Below are positions 8,726-17,455 of a DNA stretch of 50,384 bases, one piece after another. The notes below the pieces were generated by a model. The model was not told the DNA's origin and ran no database searches. It was given only the letters and a program-made list of their open reading frames with translations. The stretch lies in assembly GCA_002706765.1 (NCBI GenBank), contig PAJV01000048.1, positions 1-50,384 on the forward strand, written 5' to 3'. Origin of the DNA: Gimesia sp. (GTDB lineage: Bacteria > Planctomycetota > Planctomycetia > Planctomycetales > Planctomycetaceae). Every line of letters begins with the position of its first letter. Within the stretch, counting starts at the first letter, position 1. A program made the position numbers and the translations under genes.

Positions 8726-9667
8726 TCAGGGATCGGGCTTGAGAACCAGTTTGCCGCAGAAGCCTCCCTCTTCAATGAGTTGATGTGCTTTGACCGCGTC
8801 ACTGAAGGGAATCATGTCTGCAATAGTGACGATCAGCTGCTTTTCCGACCAGAGCCGCACAAGCTCTGTGAGATCTTCTTTATTCGGATGTGCCAACATG
8901 ACATGGCTTTGTTCTGATTGTGGCCAGGTAAGCACGGAAATGGCCAATCCGCGAAAGCTGGGCTCAGTTGTGACATACTGACCTGTTCGCGCAAGGGAAT
9001 GTTTTACCTGAGAGTAGGAACGCTTCCCGGCAACATCAAAAATAATTTCCCATTTTCGGGAGGAACCAGTAAAGTCTTCCCGTTGGTAATCAAAGAAATG
9101 GGAGGCACCCAGTGAGCGGACAAATTCTTCATGCCGGGCACTGGCGACAGCAGTGACCTCGGCTCCATAAGCAACTGCAATTTGAACGGCAAACGCACCG
9201 ACGCCTCCACTGGCACCATTGATGAGAACACGGTCGCGAGGTTTGATATGCCCATAATTCCGGAGTGACTGTAAAGCGGTTGAACCAGCTAAAGGCAGGC
9301 CCGCTGCCTGTTCAAATGAGAGCGATTCGGGAATTCTGACGACGCAACGAGACGAGCAACCGGCGTACTCAGCGGAAGCACCACCATAGATATGATCCAG
9401 AAATGCGAGAACCCGGTCACCTGGTTCCAGGTCGCTCTCTCGATCTGCCTCCTGTACAATCCCGGCGACATCATAACCAGGGACCCTGGGAAATCTTCCC
9501 GGCAGCAACCATTTCATTTCACCCTGACGAAGTCTCGCATCGATCGGATTGATACCAGCCGCTGCAACCTGAATCAGCACTTCGTAATCCTCGGGATCAG
9601 GTCTGTCTATTTCGGATAACTTTAATACCTGGGGAGAGCCGTATTCATCGTATGTGACAGCCTTCAT
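8726..9667 (-). CDS. NADP-dependent quinone-oxidoreductase-like MDR enzyme
   Basis: A zinc-independent medium-chain dehydrogenase/reductase of 313 residues. The N-terminal GroES-like part is typical (MKAVTYDEYGSPQVLKL, AAAGINPIDARLRQG, PRVPGYDVAGIV). The cofactor domain has INGASGGVGAFAVQIA, the AxxGxxG-like nucleotide loop seen in quinone reductases (QOR, zeta-crystallin). There are no catalytic or structural zinc Cys sets. It probably reduces quinones or enones with NADPH, fitting its stress-type neighbours. The coding end is near 8726. A GGCAGGGC lies upstream of the ATG. The true substrate is unknown. Confidence 0.88.
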   Translation of the reverse strand: MKAVTYDEYGSPQVLKLSEIDRPDPEDYEVLIQVAAAGINPIDARLRQGEMKWLLPGRFPRVPGYDVAGIVQEADRESDLEPGDRVLAFLDHIYGGASAEYAGCSSRCVVRIPESLSFEQAAGLPLAGSTALQSLRNYGHIKPRDRVLINGASGGVGAFAVQIAVAYGAEVTAVASARHEEFVRSLGASHFFDYQREDFTGSSRKWEIIFDVAGKRSYSQVKHSLARTGQYVTTEPSFRGLAISVLTWPQSEQSHVMLAHPNKEDLTELVRLWSEKQLIVTIADMIPFSDAVKAHQLIEEGGFCGKLVLKPDP

Positions 9668-10486
9668 TTTTTTGCCCTGCCGATACTGACCATTACTTAA
9701 TGCTGATGTTCGATTTCACCTGAGATGATTAGCATTATTTATTTAAATCAGGAGAGAGATTGCATTTCGCATTCCGAATCCTTTCATTTTGCGAATTTGC
9801 TAGATGCGCCACACAATAATCATCATGGAACGAACCTGTTATTTAAAAACAAAATAAAATGAAGACAGAACTGAACCGGAGGATCTTTGAAGTTCGACTG
9901 ATCATTGGTTGAACAATATGAACGCTCAGCAACCATAATGTTTCCTGAACCTGGCTGGTCCTGTAAAAATCAGCAGATCGACTGTGAATCAGTTTTTGCT
10001 CTTTATACAAGTCTAATATTCAGTCTATCCCTGAAGAATCAGCTACCAGACTGCAGTCATATTGCAGTGGGGAATTGGAAAAACCGACGACAACCCACAC
10101 TTTCTCCAGGTAAGCGGCATGCGATTTGCGAAACCAACTATTATTCAAAATAATAGATGCTGCCAATCGAAGATCAGGTGCGTCAGAGATGACGTGGTTG
10201 CCCCAACCCGATGAAGGAAGGCTTTCCGCACCTTCGTCTCCTGGAGGGATTGTCTGATTTAATATCAGATGGGTGACATGTCATAGCAGGCAGCATCTAT
10301 TATTTGTTTTAACCAGTCACTTGCCGAGAGTGACGGAGATCTTGCTTCCTGTCTCGCTGTGAGATCGATCAGCCCAATCAACGTCAGCTGATTCGCGTTA
10401 AAGCTAATGCTGTTTCTATCTTTAATGTCAACTTCATAATCACGAATATTGCGTATTGTGCACTGACTCAACATCAGGAGTAATCC
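9668..10486. other. Intergenic region holding a MITE-like element
   Basis: An 819-bp AT-rich region between the MDR gene and the cupin gene. It contains the 158-bp inverted-repeat element at 10148-10305. ORFs at 9905-10153 (plus) and 10265-10525 (minus) have no family look, and one crosses the cupin start, so I do not call them genes. Confidence 0.6.
10148..10305. mobile_element. MITE-like or structured inverted-repeat element
   Basis: A 17-bp perfect inverted repeat bounds this stretch: AAATAATAGATGCTGCC at 10148-10164 and its reverse complement at 10289-10305. Inside are two further stems: GGTTG-CCC-CAACC at 10196-10208, and GATGAAGG (10210-10217) pairing with CCTTCGTC (10231-10238) through one G-U. 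No ORF of meaningful size lies inside. It could be a MITE moved by a transposase elsewhere, or a structured RNA. No target-site duplication was evident to me. Confidence 0.5.
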
Positions 10487-10828
10487 ATGAATGATACAAG
10501 TGTCAAGAAAGTGGATTCTGCCCATTCACCACAGGGATCAATGGGGCAGAAATATTTGGCCTCAGGTGTGACCGTCTCCATGCGACTCTGGGAAGAATCT
10601 CCTACTCAGCCAGATCCCCAGCCAATGAGCCGCGATTACGAAGTGGTGGGCTACGTGATCAAAGGCAGCGCCGAACTGGAACTGGAAGACCAGAAGATCA
10701 TCTTAAACGCTGGTGACAGCTGGGTTGTCCCCAAAGAAGCCGTCCACCGTTACCGCATTCTGGAACCGTTGGTGGCTGTGGAAGCAACAGCGCCACCCGC
10801 TCATATTCATGATCGTGATCAGAAGTAG
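10487..10828 (+). CDS. Small cupin-domain protein
   Basis: A 113-residue single cupin (double-stranded beta-barrel) protein. Visible elements are SGVTVSMRLWEE, the turn VVGYVIKGSAELELEDQKIILNAGDSWVVPKEAVHRYRIL, and the tail AHIHDRDQK. The usual metal-binding motif G(X)5HXH(X)3,4E(X)6G is largely missing in motif 1, while motif 2 keeps GDSWVVPKEAVH. It therefore may bind no metal or only a weakly bound one; sensing or sugar-isomerase roles are possible, but no specific function is assignable. AGGAG lies 7 bases before the ATG. It stands alone just upstream of the RND adaptor gene. Confidence 0.8.
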   Translation: MNDTSVKKVDSAHSPQGSMGQKYLASGVTVSMRLWEESPTQPDPQPMSRDYEVVGYVIKGSAELELEDQKIILNAGDSWVVPKEAVHRYRILEPLVAVEATAPPAHIHDRDQK

Positions 10829-10944
10829 AGAGCGACTTCTTTCCTTCTGGTGATAAAACAATGTTTCTGAGATGCAAATCTGGTTTCTTTAACAGAACTG
10901 AATAAGGGGATTGATACTGCGGGTCTTTGCGAAATGGAGAATCA

Positions 10945-12216
10945 ATGGATTCATCAAATCAGGATTCGGGGCCAGACCAGAAAGCATCTGACAGGACCAC
11001 GAAGAGAAAAGTATCTCTTTTTACCAGTATTTTTCTCGTCCTTCTGGTTGTGGGAGCAGGGTCAGCCGCCTACTGGTATCTGACTGGAACAGCCAGGAAA
11101 GCCCCAGGCCCTCGCAGACCCCCGGCTACTGTGACCGTTGCTCAAGCGGAACAACAGACGTGGCAGAACGAAAGAACCGGCATCGGTACGGTTCGCGCGA
11201 TTCAAGGGACAGACCTGACCAGCGAACTGGCCGGCAAAGTGATAGAGATTCTGTTTGAATCCGGAAAACGGGTCCGCCGGGGGGAGTTGCTGGTTCAGCT
11301 GGATGCTTCCCGCGAAAAAGCGGAACTCAAATCCATCGAAGCCGAGCTGAAACAGGCGCGTTCGAATCTAGCACGGTCGAAAGAACTGTTGCAGAAAGAT
11401 GCGACTACCCAGGAGAATTATGAGCAGATGCTGACCGAAGTGGAGCGACTGAAATCCTCTGCAGACCGTCAGCGCGCGATTATCGATAAAAAGGAAATCC
11501 AGGCGCCATTCACTGGTGAAATAGGCATACGTAAAATCAGCCTGGGCCAGTATCTTTCACCGGAAACCGCCGTCGCCACGTTACAGCAGTTGGATCCGAT
11601 CTATGTCGACTTTGATCTGCCTGAACAGAATGCGGGAGTGATCAGTGAGGGACAGTCGGTCCGGATCACAGTCAGTGCCCATCCCGATCGTGTTTTTCGG
11701 GGGTCTGTCATCGCCATCAATCCTCTGGTTGAAGAGTCGACGCGCAGCTTCAAAGTTCGGGCTCAGCTTGGAAATGAAGAACGCAAGTTACGACCGGGAA
11801 TGTTTGCCCAGGTGGTTGTCGAATTGTCAGGAAATCGTGAAGTGGTTGTGATTCCGCAGACTGCCGTTGCATTTAATGCGTACGGAAAGTCCGTTTACTT
11901 TGTCCAGAAACAAGATCCAAAACAGCAAGCCGACGTTCCTGATCGTCCCGCAGAGAAAAATGCCGCAAACAAAAATGCCACAGAGGAAGACAATTCTGAG
12001 AAAAACGGAAACGATCAAAACGCTGCTCTGGTAGCCAGGCGCTCCTTTATTCAGACCGGGGAACGGCGGGGAAAGCTGATTGAAGTTCGAAAAGGTGTCG
12101 AGCCTGGTGACCGTGTTGTGACTTCCGGTCAGCTGAAAATCGATGATGGGAGCCCTGTCCAGATCGCCCAAACCGACGTCGCCCGTGATGTCGATGCGAA
12201 GGCGACCGCGCCATGA
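10945..12216 (+). CDS. RND efflux periplasmic adaptor (membrane fusion protein)
   Basis: The adaptor links an inner-membrane RND pump to an outer-membrane channel. An N-terminal membrane anchor (about residues 21-40 from the ATG at 10945) is followed by the lipoyl half-motifs (GKVIEILFESGKRVRRGELLVQLD and IQAPFTGEIGIRKISLGQYLSP), an alpha-helical hairpin between them, and beta-barrel plus membrane-proximal domains. A low-complexity N/K/E-rich insertion lies near residues 325-360. The longer frame begins with a TTG at 10927; I prefer the ATG at 10945, with GGAG 5 bases upstream. Its stop overlaps the pump start in an ATGA, which implies translational coupling. Confidence 0.88.
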   Translation: MDSSNQDSGPDQKASDRTTKRKVSLFTSIFLVLLVVGAGSAAYWYLTGTARKAPGPRRPPATVTVAQAEQQTWQNERTGIGTVRAIQGTDLTSELAGKVIEILFESGKRVRRGELLVQLDASREKAELKSIEAELKQARSNLARSKELLQKDATTQENYEQMLTEVERLKSSADRQRAIIDKKEIQAPFTGEIGIRKISLGQYLSPETAVATLQQLDPIYVDFDLPEQNAGVISEGQSVRITVSAHPDRVFRGSVIAINPLVEESTRSFKVRAQLGNEERKLRPGMFAQVVVELSGNREVVVIPQTAVAFNAYGKSVYFVQKQDPKQQADVPDRPAEKNAANKNATEEDNSEKNGNDQNAALVARRSFIQTGERRGKLIEVRKGVEPGDRVVTSGQLKIDDGSPVQIAQTDVARDVDAKATAP

Positions 12217-15200
12217 ATGTTCTGGACCGTTTTATCGAACGTCCCGTCCTGGCGACCGTTGTCGGACTGGTCATTCTACTGTTGGGAGTGCAGGCAATGA
12301 ACTCTCTGACGGTACGACAGTATCCGGAAACCACATCCACAACGATTCGAATTGTCACACCCTACATCGGTGCGAATGCAGAACTTGTTCAGGGCTTTAT
12401 CACGACTCCGCTGGAACAGACAATCGCCACGGCGGAAGGAATCGAATACCTCGAGAGCAGCAGTACCTTGGGGACCAGTACAATCACGGCACGGCTGGAA
12501 CTGGGGTATGATCCCAATGCAGCGGTTGCTGAAATATTGACTAAAATTCAACAGGTCCGAAATCGCCTGCCGGAAGGATCAGAAGACTCGATTGTCACCA
12601 TCAGTCGAGGCAGCGATCAAGCGGCCATGTATATGGCATTCTTCAGTGAAGTCCTCAAAGCAAGTGAAATTACCGATTACCTGACCCGTGCTGTCCGCCC
12701 GCGTCTGGAGACAGTGCCCGGCGTTCAACAGGCACAGGTGATAGGTGCCCAGAATATCGCGATGCGGCTCTGGCTTGATCCCGGTAAAATGGCCTCCCTC
12801 AAGGTGACTCCCAGTGAAGTCCGTCGCTCAATTGCTGAAAGTAATTTCCTGTCTGCCGTCGGGGAAACCAAAGGTCCGCTGATTTCAATTCCATTAAAAG
12901 CAGATACGAATCTGCGTTCAGTCGAAGCATTTGAAAATCTGGTGATTCGGGAAGCAGGTGACACGATTATTCGTCTGCGTGATATTGCCAAAGTGAAGCT
13001 TGGTGCGGAAAGTTATGACAGTTCCGTGATATTTGAAGGGAAAAATGTAGCTTTCATTGGTGTGCAGGTCGCTCCGGAAGCGAATCTGCTTGATACCATC
13101 GCGGGTGTTCGGCAACTGATACCCCAGGTGAAAGATCAGTTACCAGCCGGACTGGAAGGTATTGTTGTTTATGACAGCACCGAAGCGGTGCAAGCTTCGA
13201 TTGATGAAGTCATCCGTTCTCTGATTGAAGCATTGTTCATCGTGACCGTCGTGATTTATCTGTTTCTGGGAGCGTTGCGTTCGGCACTGGTTCCGGGGAT
13301 TGCAATGCCTCTGGCGATCATCGGCGCTTTTTTTCTGATGCAGATGTTGGGGTACTCTGTCAATCTGCTGACATTGCTGGCATTGATCCTGGCGATCGGG
13401 ACCGTGGTTGATGACGGGATTGTGATGGTCGAGAACGCCACGCGGCATATTGAAGAGGGAGCTACCCCCGAAGAGGCAGCGAAAAAAACGGTGCGTGAAT
13501 TAACCGGTTCCATCATTGCCATGAATCTCGTAGTGGTGGCTGTTTTTGCTCCAGTCGGACTGATGGGCGGACTGACGGGCAGCCTGTTTACCGAATTTGC
13601 TTATACGGTTGCCGGTGCGACGCTGATTTCAGGTATTCTGGCGCTCACGGTTTCACCGATGATGTGTGCCCATCTGCTGAAAACCGGTATGCAGAAAAGG
13701 TGGCTGGCCCGCAAAGTCGATCAGGGTTTTCAGGCACTCTCCCGTGGCTATGGAAAGACGCTGGGGCTGGCGCTGGATGCCCGCTGGATTATCCTGGCGG
13801 CAGGGATGTGCATTCTCGTCAGTCTGTATTTTCTGTTTAATGCTGCTAATAAAGAACTCTCTCCGCCGGAAGACGAGGGGTTCCTGATCGTCTCTGCAAA
13901 TGCAGATCCAAATATATCGATCGATCATCTGGAACGCTGGACTGCTGTTCTGGAAGAGAGAGTGAGTCAGGTGGAGGGCGTTCAGTATTTTTTTGCGGTG
14001 AACGGCGGAGGAGGGGATACCGGCGGAGGAAGCAGTTCCGCTTTCGGCGGTGTGATATTAGAAGACTGGGAACAACGCGCGCCCACTCAGATGGAGTTGC
14101 AGCAGAAAATTCAAATGTCTGCTGCACAAGTAGCAGGACTGGAGGCAGTGGTGATTGCTCCTCCCACACTGCCCGGGGCAGGAGAAGGTCCTCCGCTGCA
14201 ATTTGTGATCAGCTCGATTGATGAGCCGCGGGTCGTGTATGAAACATCGCAAACCATTCTGAAGAAAGCCCGGGAGAGTGGATTGTTTACTTTCATCCAG
14301 TCGGATTTCAAGTTTGATAAACTGGAACAGAGAATTAAAATTGACCGTGATAAAGCAGCCGCGCTGGGCATTAATATCAGTACGCTGGGAGGGGATCTGG
14401 CGACCATGTTAAGCGGGGGCTATGTCAATTACTTCAGCTACGATGGCCGCAGCTATCGCGTCATTCCCCAGGTGGCACGCGAACATCGCCTGCAGACGGA
14501 TCAGCTGCTCGACTATCGAGTCGCGACCCGTGACGGGGAACTGGTACCCCTTTCCCTGTTTGTTTCACTGGAAGACGAAATTCAGCCGCGACAACTGAAA
14601 CGGTTCAATCAACTCAACTCCGCGACGTTATCAGGCGTCCCGGCTCCCGGCGTTTCTTTCGACCAGTTAATTGAATTTCTGCAAGCCACCGTCGAAGAGT
14701 CTGTGGGGCAGAATGTGGTAACAGACTGGAAAGGTCAATCCAGGCAGTTTGTCTCTGAAAATACATCACTGCTGGTCGCTTTTGCGCTGGCGATATTGAT
14801 GATGTATCTAACATTGTCAGCCCAGTACGAAAGCTTTCGCGATCCGGCGATCATGTTTGTGAGCATTCCGATGTCACTCGCGGGGGCCATGCTGTTTTTT
14901 GCCCTGGGAATCGCCAGCATCAATATTTATACGCAGATTGGTTTACTGGCGTTAATTGGTTCGATTATTCGCCATGGAATTCTGCTGGTGGAATTCGCGA
15001 ATGAGATTCAACGGTCCGAAGGTCTGGATCGACGAAAGGCGATTGAAAAAGCAGCGGCACTGCGTTTACGCTCTATCTTAATGACGACAATTGCCACACT
15101 GGTGGGATTACTTCCGCTGCTGATCGCTTCGGGAGGCCCCGGGGCTGCCAGCCGCTTTGCCATCAGTTTTACCCTGGGCATAGGCATGGCAATCGGAACG

Positions 15201-15260
15201 ATCTTTACTCTCTACATTGTGCCCGCCCTCTATACGGTGATCGCCACGAAGCATAGCTGA
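12213..15260 (+). CDS. RND multidrug efflux pump, HAE1 (AcrB-like) family
   Basis: An inner-membrane proton-driven exporter of 1015 residues, the usual AcrB size, with 12 helices and two large periplasmic loops. The N-terminus is FIERPVLATVVGLVILLLG. TM4 carries the proton-relay pair Asp400/Asp401 in GTVVDDGIVMVENATRH. The TM10 position that is Lys in AcrB (Lys940, usually KNAILIVEFA) reads RHGILLVEFA, so Arg replaces Lys. TM1 and the family motifs IPMSLAGAML and GLLALIGSIIRHG are clear. No outer-membrane factor gene is next to it, so it must borrow one encoded elsewhere. It overlaps the adaptor by four bases. Substrate range is not predictable. Confidence 0.93.
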   Translation: MNVLDRFIERPVLATVVGLVILLLGVQAMNSLTVRQYPETTSTTIRIVTPYIGANAELVQGFITTPLEQTIATAEGIEYLESSSTLGTSTITARLELGYDPNAAVAEILTKIQQVRNRLPEGSEDSIVTISRGSDQAAMYMAFFSEVLKASEITDYLTRAVRPRLETVPGVQQAQVIGAQNIAMRLWLDPGKMASLKVTPSEVRRSIAESNFLSAVGETKGPLISIPLKADTNLRSVEAFENLVIREAGDTIIRLRDIAKVKLGAESYDSSVIFEGKNVAFIGVQVAPEANLLDTIAGVRQLIPQVKDQLPAGLEGIVVYDSTEAVQASIDEVIRSLIEALFIVTVVIYLFLGALRSALVPGIAMPLAIIGAFFLMQMLGYSVNLLTLLALILAIGTVVDDGIVMVENATRHIEEGATPEEAAKKTVRELTGSIIAMNLVVVAVFAPVGLMGGLTGSLFTEFAYTVAGATLISGILALTVSPMMCAHLLKTGMQKRWLARKVDQGFQALSRGYGKTLGLALDARWIILAAGMCILVSLYFLFNAANKELSPPEDEGFLIVSANADPNISIDHLERWTAVLEERVSQVEGVQYFFAVNGGGGDTGGGSSSAFGGVILEDWEQRAPTQMELQQKIQMSAAQVAGLEAVVIAPPTLPGAGEGPPLQFVISSIDEPRVVYETSQTILKKARESGLFTFIQSDFKFDKLEQRIKIDRDKAAALGINISTLGGDLATMLSGGYVNYFSYDGRSYRVIPQVAREHRLQTDQLLDYRVATRDGELVPLSLFVSLEDEIQPRQLKRFNQLNSATLSGVPAPGVSFDQLIEFLQATVEESVGQNVVTDWKGQSRQFVSENTSLLVAFALAILMMYLTLSAQYESFRDPAIMFVSIPMSLAGAMLFFALGIASINIYTQIGLLALIGSIIRHGILLVEFANEIQRSEGLDRRKAIEKAAALRLRSILMTTIATLVGLLPLLIASGGPGAASRFAISFTLGIGMAIGTIFTLYIVPALYTVIATKHS

Positions 15261-15903
15261 CATGCATTCGATTTGTCACAGATCCATTCAATTTCTCTGG
15301 CTCTCCAGGAATGGAAGCCTGTTTAAATGAATACAGTCTCCATCCAGCATCTGTGCCAAATTGTCGGACATGAATCAGTGATTCCTATCAATAAGTTTCG
15401 TTCTTCTGCCTGCCATTGATCACCTGTTTGATTGCCCAGCAACCAGAGCGGTTTGTGAACTGACGATTTGAAGAGAACAGTCATTCGTGCATCCCCATCG
15501 TATCTGAATGCGGATTAAGAATTAATAAAATGAATGACAGAACGCTGTCTGATTTCGAAAACCCGTTCCCGGCAGTGATCGAAATTACTCTCAAAAGTGA
15601 AGCCCACCCCATCTGAATACATTACAATCACTGCCTGCACTCCTGTATTTAGGCATCTATGTTTCTGTTAACTCGATTGTTTTGGAACTGGTTGCCGAAG
15701 ACGACAGGGATCTTATACGTCCAACCGCACTTTTCATTTTCTCCCTGACCTGGGTTAGTCGCAGATTTGTCAGACGAAGAGGAACTGATTTCGATTCTCG
15801 TGGCATAAAAATTGCGGAGTTTTCTGGTGTTACTGCAATGACAGTGTGTCATTGTCTTGCTTTTCGCGGAACGAAATGTCATTTAAAAATCAGGAGCATC
15901 GGA
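15261..15903. other. Intergenic region, no gene seen
   Basis: A 643-bp stretch after the RND pump and before the YciF-like gene. A long frame from 15682 continues into the YciF-like gene but has no family-like sequence before 15904, so I treat it as non-coding. No clear terminator or RNA was found. Confidence 0.5.
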
Positions 15904-16416
15904 ATGGGATTATTCTCCAGTAAAGAGTTTTCCAACTTAGAGGATTTATTTGTTGAGCAGATTCAGGATTTATACGATGCCGAAAACCGTCTCGTCGATG
16001 CCTTGCCCAAGATGGCTGAGGCCGCTTCCTGCCAGGAACTGAAGTCGGCGTTCCAGACGCATCTGGGCGAAACCAAAGAACATGTGAAACGCCTGGAGGC
16101 TGTCTTCAAGGGGATGGGCGTGGAGCCTAAGCGAGAATCCTGTGAAGCCATGAAAGGATTGATCAGCGAAGGTGAAGAAATGGTGCAGGCGAAGGGGGAT
16201 TCCAATGTCAAAGATGCTGCCTTGATCGCCGCGGCTCAACGTGTAGAGCATTATGAAATGGCCGGTTACGGCTCTGCCCGCAATTTTGCCCAGCGTCTGG
16301 GAAAAACCAATCTGGCTGAAATCCTGCAGGAAACGCTGGACGAAGAAGGTAACGCTGACAAAATTCTGACTCAAATCGCCGAAGAATCGACGAATAAAGC
16401 AGCAGCCCGCGCCTGA
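15904..16416 (+). CDS. YciE/YciF-like ferritin-fold protein (DUF892)
   Basis: A 170-residue four-helix-bundle protein of the YciE/YciF (DUF892) family, which has a ferritin-like fold and is linked to stress responses in Enterobacteria. Characteristic parts are LEDLFVEQIQDLYDAENRLVDALPKMAEAAS, SAFQTHLGETKEHVKRLE, AAQRVEHYEMAGYGSARNFA and ILQETLDEEGNADKIL, which carry the Glu/His residues expected of a diiron site. AGGAG lies 8 bases before the ATG at 15904 (MGLFSSKEF). A longer upstream frame from 15682 is not supported. A terminator follows at 16430. Metal binding is inferred, not shown. Confidence 0.88.
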   Translation: MGLFSSKEFSNLEDLFVEQIQDLYDAENRLVDALPKMAEAASCQELKSAFQTHLGETKEHVKRLEAVFKGMGVEPKRESCEAMKGLISEGEEMVQAKGDSNVKDAALIAAAQRVEHYEMAGYGSARNFAQRLGKTNLAEILQETLDEEGNADKILTQIAEESTNKAAARA

Positions 16417-16429
16417 TGATAATATCTCC

Positions 16430-16470
16430 GCCTCCTCACTGCTGGAGATCGGCGTGGGGAGGCTTGTTTA
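16430..16470 (+). terminator. Rho-independent terminator after the YciF-like gene
   Basis: GCCTCCTCAC (16430-16439) pairs with GTGGGGAGGC (16454-16463) over 10 bp with one G-U, and is followed by the T-rich TTGTTTA. It lies just after the 16416 stop. Confidence 0.7.
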
Positions 16471-16538
16471 ATGGATTGTTTAAAACCGGAGTGATAACAG
16501 AGAATGCTATCACAGTTATCAATTAAGGGATTTGAACC

Positions 16539-17147
16539 ATGAAAATACAAGTCTTATATGTTCTCTCTGCTGTCATTCCCGTGGCGACCTCAATGGTGTC
16601 CGCGGTCCAGTCAGACCTTAAAGAAACAGACTCTAAAACAACGCAGGCAGTAGCCGTAATAATGCCGACCAAAGAATTCAGTGTGAGTGGTATGGTTCAA
16701 CTGAAACAGAGTAAAGGCATGGTACACCTCACGGGTAAAATCGAAGGGCTTTCACCGGGCAAGCATGGATTTCACATTCATGAGTTTGGTGATATCAGTG
16801 CCGTCGATGGCAGTTCCGCGGGGGGACATTATGCTCCTGAAGGTCATCAACATGGGAAACCTGGTAAAAAAGAACATCATGCTGGCGACCTGGGAAATAT
16901 TACCGCCGATCAGAATGGCATCGCGGTGATCGATAAGCGGTCGGAGGATTTTAAGATTTCCGATGTGATTGGCCGCTCCATTGTCGTTCATGCCGGTGCC
17001 GATGATCTGACCAGTCAGCCTTCCGGAGATGCCGGTCCGCGCGCCGGTCTGGGCGTGATTGGAATTGCCAAATCAGAACCGAAAGCGAAAGCTGACTTAC
17101 CGGCTCGAACCCGGGGATCGAATCGCCAGAAAACCCGTGCCTTTTAA
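16539..17147 (+). CDS. sodC: Second Cu/Zn superoxide dismutase-like protein
   Basis: A 202-residue periplasmic SOD of the Cu/Zn type with an N-terminal signal peptide (VLSAVIPVATSMVSA). The metal ligands are present: His79, His81, His97, His105, His114, Asp117 and His151 (HGFHIHEFGD, AGGHYAP, HHAGDLGN, VVHAG), with Arg168. The disulfide Cys pair is again missing (GDI for GDC; AGLGVI for ACGVI). An AAGGGA lies about 8 bases upstream of the ATG. It is similar to, but not the same as, the lipoprotein form at 7.9 kb. The C-terminal tail (about 30 residues) is basic and looks disordered. A long inverted repeat follows at 17192. Confidence 0.88.
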   Translation: MKIQVLYVLSAVIPVATSMVSAVQSDLKETDSKTTQAVAVIMPTKEFSVSGMVQLKQSKGMVHLTGKIEGLSPGKHGFHIHEFGDISAVDGSSAGGHYAPEGHQHGKPGKKEHHAGDLGNITADQNGIAVIDKRSEDFKISDVIGRSIVVHAGADDLTSQPSGDAGPRAGLGVIGIAKSEPKAKADLPARTRGSNRQKTRAF

Positions 17148-17191
17148 GATAAACGTTTTTTAAAACAATGATTGCTCTTACCAGTTATTCG

Positions 17192-17251
17192 GGCTCGGCC
17201 AGATACCGTTCTGTAAATACAGGAAGGTTGGCTTCACAATCTGGCCGGGCC
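17192..17251 (+). terminator. Hairpin after the SodC-like gene, possible terminator
   Basis: GGCTCGGCCAGAT (17192-17204) pairs with ATCTGGCCGGGCC (17239-17251) over 13 bp with one G-U, with a 34-base loop, and is followed by TTTATAT. The T-run is weak, so this may be a terminator or a cruciform. Confidence 0.5.
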
Positions 17252-17258
17252 TTTATAT

Positions 17259-17354
17259 CCTGAAACATATCACACTTAACAATAATGTCTCTCGATCTGT
17301 TATAATCAATCGAACTGGTCCGGGAGATGTTTGAGTAAAACGGGACACAGTCTT
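17259..17354 (+). repeat. Dispersed 96-bp repeat, copy A, upstream of coxB
   Basis: This stretch aligns without gaps over 96 bases to 40878-40973, with 23 mismatches (76% identity). The right end is best conserved: GTAAAAC, then GGACACAGTCTT. It includes TATAAT, with TTAACA 19 bases upstream, so it may carry a promoter pointing into the oxidase operon. The reverse complement reads AAGACTGTGTCC..., resembling an IS terminus, so a remnant IS end is the other reading. Confidence 0.65.
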
Positions 17355-17455
17355 ACGATATCATTTCAAACCACACTCCTGCATTGCAGGTGATTCGATC
17401 TTTCCAGATTATCATAATAATATAGACACAACGAACGTATCGCTTACCCGCCACT

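Larger units (their letters stand above)
17148..17455. other. Intergenic region before the oxidase operon
   Basis: A 308-bp gap with a hairpin at 17192-17251, a 96-bp dispersed repeat at 17259-17354 and about 100 bp of leader before coxB. No gene was seen. Confidence 0.6.

Noticed and set aside
9905-10153. An 82-codon plus-strand frame upstream of the MITE-like element
   Set aside because: No good start site, no family features, and it runs into the inverted repeat.
10265-10525. A minus-strand frame across the MITE-like right end and the cupin start
   Set aside because: It overlaps the start of a real gene and has no family resemblance.
15682-15903. An upstream extension of the YciF-like gene
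   Set aside because: The YciF family starts near MGLFSS at 15904, which has AGGAG upstream; the extension has no homology-like sequence.
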